From the NCBI RefSeq assembly GCF_018070325.1, contig NZ_JAGPXY010000028.1:1-64000 (forward strand): a stretch of DNA of 64,000 nt. Reading direction: 5' to 3'. The position numbers were made by a program, and so were the translations under genes. The DNA comes from Micromonospora sp. H61. GTDB taxonomy: Bacteria; Actinomycetota; Actinomycetes; Mycobacteriales; Micromonosporaceae. Of the stretch, positions 33,849 to 42,260 are shown in pieces (positions within the stretch are counted from its first letter, which is position 1; every line of letters starts with the position of its first letter). The notes beneath the pieces were generated by a model. It was not told the DNA's origin. It saw only the letters and a list, made by a program, of their open reading frames with translations, and made no database searches.

Positions 33849-35011
33849 GTCGTCGGCTCCACGGGCAGCCCGGCGTACACCCGGAACCCGCCCCCGGCGC
33901 GCGGCCCGGTGGTCAACCGCCCGCCCAGCGCCGCGACCCGCTCGCGCATCCCGGCCAGACCGTGGCCACCCTGATCGTCGGCCGGAGCCGTCCCGGCGCG
34001 GCCGGCACCCGCCCCCCGGTCGGTGACCTCGACGGTCACCTCGTCGACGCGGTAGTCCACTGTCACCTCCGCGCTCGCCACCCCCGCGTGACGCAGCACG
34101 TTTGTCAACGCCTCCTGCACCACCCGGTACGCGGCCAGGTCGACAGCGGCCGGCACCTCCCGGGGGTCGCCGACCACGCGCACCTCGACGGCGAGCCCCG
34201 CCCCGGCAAGCCGGTCGCGCAGCGCGGGGAGCCGGGCCAGGCCGGGTACCGGTTCGCGCTCGGCACCCCGCCGCACCGCGCCCAGGGTGACCCGCAGCTC
34301 GTCCAGCGCCTCGCGGCTGGTCCGGCTGATCGCGGTCAGCGCCACCTCCGCCTGTTCCGGCCGCTTCGGCAGCAGGTGCAGGGCGATCTCCGCCTGCATG
34401 CTGATCGCGGCCAACCCGTGCCCCACCACGTCGTGCACCTCCTGCGCGATGCGCAGCCGCTCCTCGTCGGCCTGCCGTCGCGCCTGCTCAACTCGGCCGC
34501 GGGCCTCTTCGGCACGGGTACGCGCGGTCGCCTCACGGCTCACCCGCACCACCACCCCCACCGCGAACGGTACGACCACCCAGGCCGACGCGGGCAGCAC
34601 TCCCGTCCAACCCGGTGCCGGCCCCCGCCCGAAGAAGACGTGCGCCAACAACAGAGCGAACGCGCCACCGGTGGCGAGCGCCGCCGGTCGCACCGGCAGC
34701 CACACGGCCACGGTGTAGACCGCGACCAGGAACGTGACCAGAATCGGCCCGTACGGGTAGCCGATCAGCAGGTACGTCGAGGTGGCCACGGTGACCACGG
34801 CGAGGGCGGCGACCGGAGCACGCCGCCGGACCAGCAGGGCGAGCGCGGCGACGGCGATCAGCACCCGACTGGCGGCGTCCACCGGCCTCGACCCCGGCTG
34901 GTTGTCCCCGGCCAGACCGGTAGCGAGCAACCCGAACCCGAGCAGCACCAGGGCGAGCGCGGCATCGCTCACCGTCTGCCGCCCCTGCCCGCCGAGTCGC
35001 ATGGTCGTCAT
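33845..35011 (-). CDS. Sensor histidine kinase (HisKA_3 / DesK-NarX type)
   Basis: 388 residues. Four to five transmembrane segments occupy the first ~145 residues, followed by a coiled linker (EARGRVEQARRQADEE) and the phospho-accepting histidine in IAQEVHDVVGHGLAAISM. The HATPase domain has VVQEALTNVLRHAG and GHGLAGMRERVAALGG. It lacks a large extracellular sensor, so the signal may be intramembrane. Paired with the response regulator by a four-base overlap. Start ATG 35011, or ATG 35002. Confidence 0.93.
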   Translation of the reverse strand: MTTMRLGGQGRQTVSDAALALVLLGFGLLATGLAGDNQPGSRPVDAASRVLIAVAALALLVRRRAPVAALAVVTVATSTYLLIGYPYGPILVTFLVAVYTVAVWLPVRPAALATGGAFALLLAHVFFGRGPAPGWTGVLPASAWVVVPFAVGVVVRVSREATARTRAEEARGRVEQARRQADEERLRIAQEVHDVVGHGLAAISMQAEIALHLLPKRPEQAEVALTAISRTSREALDELRVTLGAVRRGAEREPVPGLARLPALRDRLAGAGLAVEVRVVGDPREVPAAVDLAAYRVVQEALTNVLRHAGVASAEVTVDYRVDEVTVEVTDRGAGAGRAGTAPADDQGGHGLAGMRERVAALGGRLTTGPRAGGGFRVYAGLPVEPTT

Positions 35012-35295
35012 TCTGCCCGCGCCGAGCCGGACCGTCGTGCGCTCGCGAGCGGCGTCACCACTACGTCCTCGTACGTACCCGCCGCGGCCAGTTCACCGCC
35101 CAGCACCACTCCTGCCTGCCACGCTCCGGGACGGTCAGCGTGTGGTCAGCGTCCTGCCCTGTGGCCACCGACGTCAGCGAGCCGATCAGTCAGACGTCAG
35201 AGGGGCACCATCGACGAGCAGGTCCGACGTCAGCGCTGCCCGCAACACTGTGGACGTTGATTACGGCCTCGAGCAAAGGAGAGGAGGTGACACCA

Positions 35296-35442
35296 ATGGC
35301 CAACAATTCGGGCACCCCGTCCACGACCACCGCGCGGGTGCTGACCCAGGCGCTGCAGAGCTGGCCGAAGGCGTTTCGCGCCTCGATGCTCATCACCGTC
35401 ATCATGTTTGACTGGTTCCTTCTCTCCCGGATCTTCGGGTAG
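35296..35442 (+). CDS. 48-residue single-pass membrane peptide
   Basis: The frame starts at ATG 35296 with a near-perfect RBS (GAGGAGGTGA) seven bases upstream. A Ser/Thr-rich head (NNSGTPSTTTARVL) is followed by an amphipathic stretch and a hydrophobic helix (MLITVIMFDWFLLSRIFG) at the very C-terminus. A clean hairpin terminator follows. Not recognised. It faces the end of the RtcB-like operon convergently. Options: a conserved membrane micropeptide, or a small hydrophobic toxin-type peptide. Confidence 0.65.
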   Translation: MANNSGTPSTTTARVLTQALQSWPKAFRASMLITVIMFDWFLLSRIFG

Positions 35443-35460
35443 CCGAGGAGCCAACTGACC

Positions 35461-35493
35461 AGTGGGCGCCGGCTTGGCCAGTCGGCGCCCACT
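35461..35493. terminator. Hairpin between the 48-residue peptide gene and the acyltransferase gene
   Basis: AGTGGGCGCCG (35461-35471) pairs perfectly with CGGCGCCCACT (35483-35493), followed on the plus strand by CTATTGTTCT. It abuts the acyltransferase stop (35494), so it can serve both convergent transcripts. Confidence 0.8.
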
Positions 35494-36141
35494 CTATTGT
35501 TCTGGCACCGTTGACGATCGCCTCCCGATCACTCGCGCCGGGACGCCGGCCACCACTGTGAACGGTTCGACATCCCGGGTCACGACGGCCCCCGCACCGA
35601 CGACCGCGCCAGCGCCAATATTCACCCCCGCCAAGACACAGCAGTGCGCACCCAGCCACACGTCGTCGCCGATCGAGATCGGAGCCAGATCATGGCCCTG
35701 ATTTCGGATCCGAACGTCAGGCCTCGCGTACCGGTGGTTACCGCTGTTAATCACGCAGTAGGGACCGATCAGCACGGCGCTGCCAATAGTGACCGTAGTG
35801 GGCGCGGTGATGAACACACCTCGATTAATGAAGACATTGTGACCCACCAACACGTTCGCCGGATAATAGATTGTGACGTCCGGAAACACGCACAGGTCCC
35901 CTTGGCAGGCCCCGAGTGTCTTGGCATAGAACCACGATCGCATCTGCAGGTCCGATCCGACCGACGACGTCCTGGCTAGTTTCGCCTGGATGATCTGCCA
36001 CGTGTGCGATCCGGCCTGCATCCGGCGCGTCAGGACACGCAGGCAGAGGAACCGGATTCGATTGACGAGCTCATGAAGGACGTAGAACGGCTGACCCCCA
36101 CGCCCCCACGCCGCCTCGAAGAGCAGAATTTCCTTTCGCAT
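35494..36141 (-). CDS. Left-handed beta-helix (hexapeptide repeat) acyltransferase
   Basis: 215 residues. The C-terminal ~130 residues hold hexapeptide coils: VLVGHNVFINRGVFI, VTIGSAVLIGPYCVI, ISIGDDVWLGAHCCVL, NIGAGAVVGAGAVVTRDV, then the conserved FTVVAGVPARVIG end. The putative catalytic His is in SGNHRYARPD. This is the LacA/NodL/WbbJ-like O-acyltransferase group, usually acetyl-CoA dependent. The N-terminal ~80 residues are not recognised. I used ATG 36141; a TTG at 36210 would add 23 residues and overlap the preceding gene. Last gene of the accessory operon. GC is visibly lower than in the core genes. Confidence 0.82.
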   Translation of the reverse strand: MRKEILLFEAAWGRGGQPFYVLHELVNRIRFLCLRVLTRRMQAGSHTWQIIQAKLARTSSVGSDLQMRSWFYAKTLGACQGDLCVFPDVTIYYPANVLVGHNVFINRGVFITAPTTVTIGSAVLIGPYCVINSGNHRYARPDVRIRNQGHDLAPISIGDDVWLGAHCCVLAGVNIGAGAVVGAGAVVTRDVEPFTVVAGVPARVIGRRSSTVPEQ

Positions 36142-36175
36142 TACGGCCGCACACGCCGCCTTTGAAGCACCCAGC

Positions 36176-36763
36176 TCACCGCGTCGCCCCTGCCCCACGA
36201 GGGCTGACAATGTCTACAACCGTGGGAACTAGGAACTCGACGTCGGCAGCGTAGATCTCGTGCAGGGGAATCTGGCCGATCAGGTGAAGCGCGGTCCGTA
36301 TCCAGCCATTGTGACAAACCACGGCGGGGACCTCGGACTCGCCCCGCGAACCTGCATCGGCAAGGAATCCCTCGATGCGAGCCGAGAAGGCCTCCAGGCT
36401 CTCACCCCCGGGCGGTGTGAAACCGGGATCAAGGTGACCACTCGCGAGGAAAGCCTGCGGGAATCGGCTCCGGACCTCACCCTTTGGCATCCCTTGCCAC
36501 TCACCTAGGTGGCGCTCCGACAGTCGCACATCGGGGACCGGGATCAGCTGCGGAAATAGCATCTCGGCCGTCGCACTGGCCCGGGACAGAGGCGAGCAGT
36601 AACACACCGTAAAATTGAACGAATCCCAGTCTTCGGCACTGGCCGCAGCGAGCTGTAGCCCTTCCGGCGATGCGGGTACGTCCAGACTGCCCATGTAGAC
36701 CTGTTTATGGTTACTGATCGTGGGGGCGTGCCTCAAGAATACGAGTTGCCGTGACTCAGCCAC
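36176..36763 (-). CDS. Histidine phosphatase superfamily protein (phosphoglycerate mutase-like)
   Basis: 195 residues. Catalytic RH motif in LVFLRHAPT (RHA rather than the usual RHG), YCSPLSRASATAEMLFP, SERHLGEWQGMPKGEV (E for the phosphate pocket) and the second His in VVCHNGWIRTAL. All residues needed for a phospho-histidine intermediate are present. GTG 36763 starts one base after the hydrolase stop and is taken as the coupled start; the frame extends further up with ATG 36790 as an alternative. Possible substrates include sugar phosphates, cofactor phosphates or an RNA-end phosphate; the context cannot decide. Confidence 0.83.
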   Translation of the reverse strand: MAESRQLVFLRHAPTISNHKQVYMGSLDVPASPEGLQLAAASAEDWDSFNFTVCYCSPLSRASATAEMLFPQLIPVPDVRLSERHLGEWQGMPKGEVRSRFPQAFLASGHLDPGFTPPGGESLEAFSARIEGFLADAGSRGESEVPAVVCHNGWIRTALHLIGQIPLHEIYAADVEFLVPTVVDIVSPRGAGATR

Positions 36764-36764
36764 C

Positions 36765-37715
36765 TCAGACCACCTTCGCCTTGGCGCCATCAAGTGCTCT
36801 ACCCAGCCATCTGGAAGCCTCGCCAACCACCGCCGCCGCACGAGTGATAGCGCGAGTCTGCATGGCGAAACCGTGCATTTGATCCTCCAAATGCCAGTGA
36901 TCCACACTGACGCCCGACGTGGCAAGGCGCGCACCGTAGGCGGCGCCTTCGTCTCGCAAGGGGTCAAATTCAGCAGTCAGCAGCAAGGTTCTCGGCAGGC
37001 CGGCCAAGTTTCCGCGGAGCGGGCACAGGTACACGTCGTCGCGGGACCACTCGGCCGGCAGGTAGTTCCGCCAGGACCAGTCCATGAAATCGTGATTGAG
37101 CGAGTAGCCGGTGCCACGCTCGATGTACGAGGGAGGTAGCGGGTCGGGATAATCCGTCACCGGATACATCAGCAACTGGCAGGCGATCGCAGGTCCACGA
37201 CGATCCCGCGACAACATCGCGAGCACCGTCGCAATTGTGCCACCCGAACTGTCCCCCGCGACTGCCAACGCTCCTACATCCACACCTAGCTCATCAGAAT
37301 TGGAAACGACCCAGAGTAATGCCGCGTAGGCGTCCTCAACCGGCGCCGGGTACTTGTGCTCCGGCGAGCGACGGTGGTCTACGGAGATGACGACGGCTCC
37401 GGCGCCCCTGCTGAGGAGGGAACAGAGCCGATCGTGGGTGTCCAAGTCGTTGACCGTCCACCCGCCACCGTGAAAGAACAGCACCACCGGAATGTCATCG
37501 CGGTCGTCGGGGCGGTAGACGCGAACCGGCAGACCACCCAGAGGGCCTGGGATCACCAGATCGACTATCTGTTTGATCGGCTCCGGCTCACCATTGATGA
37601 AGGCGGACCGCATCCTTTCCCTCGCTTCCTGCGGGGGTAGCGTGTAGACGGGAGGTAGACCGCTCGATGCGGCGGCAGCAACCAGGGCTTGGGCCTGCGG
37701 ATCCAGTTCGGCCAT
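36765..37715 (-). CDS. Alpha/beta hydrolase, hormone-sensitive lipase family
   Basis: 316 residues. The oxyanion-hole motif FFHGGGWTV, nucleophile elbow GDSSGG, the catalytic Asp in EFDPLRDEG and His in DQMHGFAM make a complete catalytic triad of the HSL/type IV esterase family. ATG 37715 overlaps the stop of the RtcB-like gene by one base (TGATG) and has AGGAGA upstream. There is no signal peptide, so it is cytoplasmic. In isolation a carboxylesterase; within this operon its substrate may be an acylated product of the neighbouring acyltransferase (inference). Confidence 0.88.
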   Translation of the reverse strand: MAELDPQAQALVAAAASSGLPPVYTLPPQEARERMRSAFINGEPEPIKQIVDLVIPGPLGGLPVRVYRPDDRDDIPVVLFFHGGGWTVNDLDTHDRLCSLLSRGAGAVVISVDHRRSPEHKYPAPVEDAYAALLWVVSNSDELGVDVGALAVAGDSSGGTIATVLAMLSRDRRGPAIACQLLMYPVTDYPDPLPPSYIERGTGYSLNHDFMDWSWRNYLPAEWSRDDVYLCPLRGNLAGLPRTLLLTAEFDPLRDEGAAYGARLATSGVSVDHWHLEDQMHGFAMQTRAITRAAAVVGEASRWLGRALDGAKAKVV

Positions 37716-38818
37716 CACATGTCTCCTGTTCGGTGGTGCGAGAACACTTGCTCCAACTTCGCGATGACCCTGCCCGGACAATCGCGCAGAACATTGCGTA
37801 GCGTCAGGTCTTCGTTGAACTGCCGGATGGACAAAAATGGCTGACCCGCAAGAGAGGCCGAGAGGGGGTACCGACGACCGGCTATCTCAAGGTGGGCCCT
37901 ACCTCGCTGAATTGACAGTGGCGCGGTGGCTTCCACGCCGAGACCATGCGGGGTCAGCATCCGTGCCCCATGCTGCGTAGCGACCTCATTGTCGCCCCCG
38001 CTCGATGCCTCAATGAGGTAAATTGGCTCGGATGGACGCGTCAGCAGGAGATAGATGGGCTGGATCGCTGGCAACCACTGACAACCGATCGCCACGCTGT
38101 TGGAGTCGGGCATGCCGTAGTGAAGGACGGAAAGTATCTCTTCGCCGAGCCCTGCTCCGCCGACGACGAGCTCCGCACACATGCGCTGTCGCTGCCGCTG
38201 GTAGCTTTCGAGCATGTTGACGATTCGCCCGAAGTTCTCGGCTGATTTGCCAGAGATGTATCGCAGGTATCGCCCGCCCTTCGCCTGAAAAGTACGGATG
38301 TTGTCCGAGTACCAGTTTCCCGGCGCAGGGTACAGCCCGTTGTACTGTTTCTTGAACTCGGCTGCGGAAGCATGCAGAACAAGGTATCTGCCGCGCGGCA
38401 GCGCACCATCCTCTCGCACCTCCGCCAGGATGACGAAATGGTTTCCCGTGTCAAAGTTCCAACTAAAACTTGAATCACGTTCAACAATTGCCTTGGCACG
38501 TTCGACGGCGTTGGCGAAGCTTTGCCGGTCAGCGAACTCCGCATTCGTGCGAAACATGCTCACGCCACACAGGTTGACGGTGGTGTCGACCGGCACGAAC
38601 GGAACCGAGGACTCCCAGCGGTAGAGCGCGCCAGTCAGAAAGCCCCCGTGAATACGTCGCACATTATGGGGCACACCCAGATCGGGCATCGTCACGATTT
38701 CCGCATCGCACGAACGGCCCGAGGCCTCACTCGATGCCCAGCCCAGCAACTCCTCGGTCCGCTTCAGTTCGGGCAGCAACTGCAGCTGGGTGCTGTCCAG
38801 AGGGCCGAGCGACCTCAT
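37715..38818 (-). CDS. Divergent RtcB-like RNA-ligase-fold protein
   Basis: 367 residues against ~400-480 for RtcB. Motifs line up in order with RtcB as I remember it: MPD (44-46) for the MPDxH motif, VNLCGVSMFRT (Cys84) for DINCG followed by LRT, DTGNHFVI (His127) for GTGNHFIE, LVLHAS (His149) for LHSGSRG, LHYG (His233) for the HHNY region, and TQHGARML (His283) for SHGAGRVM, where the histidine is guanylylated. The Asp of DINCG appears as Val81, and the MPD region lacks the following His. RtcB joins 2',3'-cyclic-phosphate or 3'-phosphate ends to 5'-OH ends with GTP and Mn. Activity may be retained, altered or lost. Start ATG 38818 overlaps the regulator stop (ATGA). No archease gene is near. 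Confidence 0.62.
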   Translation of the reverse strand: MRSLGPLDSTQLQLLPELKRTEELLGWASSEASGRSCDAEIVTMPDLGVPHNVRRIHGGFLTGALYRWESSVPFVPVDTTVNLCGVSMFRTNAEFADRQSFANAVERAKAIVERDSSFSWNFDTGNHFVILAEVREDGALPRGRYLVLHASAAEFKKQYNGLYPAPGNWYSDNIRTFQAKGGRYLRYISGKSAENFGRIVNMLESYQRQRQRMCAELVVGGAGLGEEILSVLHYGMPDSNSVAIGCQWLPAIQPIYLLLTRPSEPIYLIEASSGGDNEVATQHGARMLTPHGLGVEATAPLSIQRGRAHLEIAGRRYPLSASLAGQPFLSIRQFNEDLTLRNVLRDCPGRVIAKLEQVFSHHRTGDM

Positions 38819-41778
38819 GCGTCCACCTCCGCGCGAAGAGTGATGGCGCGTCGCCCAAGTCCGAGGCGCTCATAAAGGTCGGCGGCCAGGGAAAACTCGG
38901 CCGTGGCCGTCGCAGTGTCCCCCAGGAGGCGCGCGCACTGTCCACAGAGTCGGTGAAGGTCAGCCTCGTACCGCCGGTCCGAAACTTTCTCCACCGTCCA
39001 CCTCAGCCGGTCCAGGCTCGCTCTGACGCTATCGAGGTCATTCTTCGTTGCGGCATCATTCAGACGCAGCTCGGCTATCTGCAGATCTATCAGGATCTCT
39101 GCCCGCTGATAGGACTTCTCCCGGGCGTGCTCCCTGGCCCATTCGAACAACTCCATCGCCTCGTCGTACCGGTGCGAGCCCTGCCGGGCCAGACAGACCG
39201 CCAGCCAACGCACGTTCGCATTGTGATTTTCCGGCCCAAGGACGTCCGACTCCTGCAAGTTCGCCCGCCAGCCGCTTTCCGCCTCTTGCAACCGCCCCTC
39301 TGCGAGCAGGTACAGCGAGTACGCGTGCCGATATTCGGCCAACACCCTCACGTCGAACCGTTCGGCCTGAGCGAGCAGTTCCTGCAACCGAGGCATCGCC
39401 TGCTCAACGGCAGCGGCATTCTCCTGCTTGGACGCGATGTTGAGTTGGTACACCAGAGCGTCAAACTCTGCCTCCGCGTCATTCGCGTGACGGGCCGCCT
39501 CCGCCCGAAGCAGATGCACGTTCGGACTACTCGACCAGAACCCCCGAACGTAGTAGTAATAGCGAACGTTCCTGGCAATGGCGATCACACTGTCGAAGCG
39601 ACCGTGGTGCATCGCCCAGGCAAGTGCATATTCGATGTTCAGGCGCATTCCGGGGGTATCTAGCAGAGCCAGCCGCTCGATCTCGCCCGGGCAGAATCCA
39701 ATCCGCTCCGTGAAGCGCTCGCACCAGTCGAGCCAGGCGACGCGGACCTGCTGAAACATACCCTCGGGATCGGACCGGCTGGCCGCCAGCGGCTCAACCC
39801 GATACCACGAACCGCTGCGGCCCGGATAGGTGAGGCGTGACAGGAAATAGAGGTCACACAACTCCTCAAGCGCGTCCTCGAAATTGGGCGGCCTAGCACA
39901 TATCTCATCGATGGTGTCCGCATCGACTCCGTACGGGAAACAGGTTGCGGTGGCGAGTACCAGCCGAGCGGACTCGGACATGGAGGACCAACTGCCGCGA
40001 AGCAGATCTTGCAGGACGACGTCAACGCGTCGCCGCTCCCCCACGTGGTCGACGTCGTCAAGACCCGAGATCTGCTCGACCAAACTCTGCACGCTGCGTC
40101 CACGGCGCTTCACCTGCCCCAGCGCCCACTCGATCAGGCGGGGATTGCTGTTCGCCGCCGACACGAGCGTGTCTCGCGCTCCAGCATCCTCAGCCATGTC
40201 CGTCAAACCGAGTCGGCGCACCGCTTCTGTGTAGAACGTTGCTGCTTCGACGGCAGTGAGGCCGCGCACCTCAATGTCTTCGCAATAGGATCCGAGATTC
40301 TTTGGCCGAGCGATCGTCGTTATGATCACTTTGCTCGGCTCCGGGACGGTTCGCAGCCAGCTGGCGAGATCCTGGTCTTCGATCGTTTCATAGTTGTCGA
40401 TGACGACGAGCGTCCGGATGTTCCGCAGCATCCGAGTCACCTCGAAGACCTTGAGCTGCGGCTCGAGGCCCGCGATTCCACGATGGTCGGTGACGTACGC
40501 GATGAGATCCAGCACTCTGCCCAGAGTCGTGGTGCCCGGCCGTTCCCGGTCAGAGACCCAGACCACCGCGACGAACGTCGACTCCTGGGCGAACCGTTGT
40601 GCTGCCGCGAATTCACGAGCGAGTGACGACTTTCCGGTGCCGCCGATCCCGATCAACGCGATGATCGGCAGTCGTTGCGCGGTGGCTTCCGCCAACTGCT
40701 TCCACAGTCCGTGCCGCATGATGAAGTGCGAGTAGGTCGCGGGAGGCAAGTTGTCAGTGAAGGCGACGCTATCCGGCCGAAGGGAGTTGTACGCCGCGGC
40801 GTCGAGCGTGTTCGGTCCGGCCACCTCCTCAGGCTCAGCCACCACCTCCAGCTCAGCGCTGAGAGCTGACCTCGCCTGCCGAGGAATTTCCCCCGTCGTC
40901 GGCTTGCCCGCGATGCGACGCCGCTCCACGCGCTGGGGAGACCTCAACCACTCGTTGTTGAGGACGAGGCGATGGAGCTCCTGGAGATGCGCCGAAGGCT
41001 CTATGCCCTCATTACGGAGCATTTCGATCGCGCCACGGCATGCCTCGCCGGCGGTTCGTGCACCCTGTTGGTGGTACAGCGCCTCAATCCTCACCTCCAA
41101 GGCCTCCTCCCAGAAGGGATCCTCGGCGAGCAACTGCTCGGCATGACCGAGCAGCTCACCAAAGCGGTCGGTGTCCAGAAGCGCCCGCAGGTGCTTCAGC
41201 TGGACCCCCCTCCTCGTGTGCTCGAACGCGTCGACGTACGGCCTCAGGTCCTCGGACTCATACAGCTCTTTCGGGAACTTGGCGCGCCACAGTCGAAGGG
41301 CTGCGGCGTACTCCTCGGCAGCCTCTTCAACCTGGCCCTCGTTGACCCACATGTCGCCCTGCTTGTCGCGCGCGTTGAACTGCGCAAGATCTGTCGGCGC
41401 ATCGAGCCGGTACCTCGCCCCCTGCGTAACAATTCCCTGGCCCGGACTCAGCTCCACCTTCTTACGGATCGTTCGGACCGTCGACTCAACGACGTTGACA
41501 TCAGTAGGGCGCTCCCCCCAGGCCAATGCGAGAAGGAGCCCCTTCTCCAAAGGACGAGGCGCGGCCAACGCAAGGGCCGCCGTCACGGCTGCGGCCTTGC
41601 CGGTCAGGTGGACCACCTTGTCCGAGCTGACGTGTACCTCCACGGGACCGAGCACCGAGAAGAGCACCTCGGGTTGGATCCGGCCCTCCCCAGGTCTTGC
41701 GACCCCTGGCTGCCCTGCCGCTGATGGCTCGGTGCTTGCCGATGTTCTTAACGCCCCACGCTGAGCTTCTGCTGACAT
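38815..41778 (-). CDS. SARP-type / STAND NTPase regulator with C-terminal TPR region (AfsR-like)
   Basis: 987 residues. Residues ~36-130 form an OmpR-type winged helix (LFSVLGPVEVHV, then NVVESTVRTIRKKVEL), ~135-275 the bacterial transcriptional activation domain (LRLWRAKFPKELYESEDLRP, RIEALYHQQGARTAGEACRG). The NTPase core has Walker A GIGGTGKS (377-384) and Walker B LVVIDNYE (457-464), a sensor-like VIITTIARP and the NB-ARC helical parts. From ~680 on, alpha-helical TPR-like repeats (AEAEFDALVYQLNIASKQEN, AEILIDLQIAELRLNDAATK) are the likely ligand sensor. AfsR-like proteins activate promoters on ATP-dependent assembly. First gene of the island operon, so it probably controls it. Confidence 0.9.
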   Translation of the reverse strand: MSAEAQRGALRTSASTEPSAAGQPGVARPGEGRIQPEVLFSVLGPVEVHVSSDKVVHLTGKAAAVTAALALAAPRPLEKGLLLALAWGERPTDVNVVESTVRTIRKKVELSPGQGIVTQGARYRLDAPTDLAQFNARDKQGDMWVNEGQVEEAAEEYAAALRLWRAKFPKELYESEDLRPYVDAFEHTRRGVQLKHLRALLDTDRFGELLGHAEQLLAEDPFWEEALEVRIEALYHQQGARTAGEACRGAIEMLRNEGIEPSAHLQELHRLVLNNEWLRSPQRVERRRIAGKPTTGEIPRQARSALSAELEVVAEPEEVAGPNTLDAAAYNSLRPDSVAFTDNLPPATYSHFIMRHGLWKQLAEATAQRLPIIALIGIGGTGKSSLAREFAAAQRFAQESTFVAVVWVSDRERPGTTTLGRVLDLIAYVTDHRGIAGLEPQLKVFEVTRMLRNIRTLVVIDNYETIEDQDLASWLRTVPEPSKVIITTIARPKNLGSYCEDIEVRGLTAVEAATFYTEAVRRLGLTDMAEDAGARDTLVSAANSNPRLIEWALGQVKRRGRSVQSLVEQISGLDDVDHVGERRRVDVVLQDLLRGSWSSMSESARLVLATATCFPYGVDADTIDEICARPPNFEDALEELCDLYFLSRLTYPGRSGSWYRVEPLAASRSDPEGMFQQVRVAWLDWCERFTERIGFCPGEIERLALLDTPGMRLNIEYALAWAMHHGRFDSVIAIARNVRYYYYVRGFWSSSPNVHLLRAEAARHANDAEAEFDALVYQLNIASKQENAAAVEQAMPRLQELLAQAERFDVRVLAEYRHAYSLYLLAEGRLQEAESGWRANLQESDVLGPENHNANVRWLAVCLARQGSHRYDEAMELFEWAREHAREKSYQRAEILIDLQIAELRLNDAATKNDLDSVRASLDRLRWTVEKVSDRRYEADLHRLCGQCARLLGDTATATAEFSLAADLYERLGLGRRAITLRAEVDA

Positions 41779-42260
41779 CTGGCTGACGTGCCCTTCGGGA
41801 AGGCGCCTCAGAGGAGACGACGGCTAGATTCTTGAGGGTCGGCTCCGCCGTTGAAACAGAGACACGCGTCGAGCGCACCAGCATGGTGCGTGATTCGACA
41901 CAGGTCTATTACTCAGATTGCCGGTGGACGACTCGTTCAACTCTTCGTTCGTGCTGACTACCAGCCAGGCGACCTGGCCAGCGCCGATGGCGCCCACGTG
42001 CGCCGGCAGAGGCTCGCTGAGGCACCCCGCCGGGCACTTCGCCCAGCCAGGACAGACAGTCACCGGGACATACCTCGTGTTGACGGCCGAGTTTGCGTTG
42101 ATGCTCCTATAGACGACTGATCAGCATCGGCTTCAGTCGGATTGCGGACGTTCGCTTGGCAGCCGCGCACCGGTGGCTGCTCGCGGCCTGGAACCGATTG
42201 GCTGCGGCTGAAGCGGGGTTGACGCCTGCGGCACTGGGAGATGCGGAGCATGAGGCGAGA
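41779..42260. promoter_or_regulatory. 482-base gap upstream of the island operon, with candidate operator
   Basis: No convincing gene. It should contain the minus-strand operon promoter. A perfect inverted repeat CGCACCA-GCA-TGGTGCG lies at 41874-41890, about 100 bases before the regulator start, and is a plausible regulator or repressor site. A TTG-started plus-strand frame at 41918-42112 (64 residues, ending in LVLTAEFALMLL) lacks a good RBS and is not called. GC is lower than in the core, as in the island. Confidence 0.4.

Noticed and set aside
41918..42112. 64-residue plus-strand frame upstream of the island operon
   Set aside because: TTG start, no good RBS, and no recognisable family; noted only as part of the gap.
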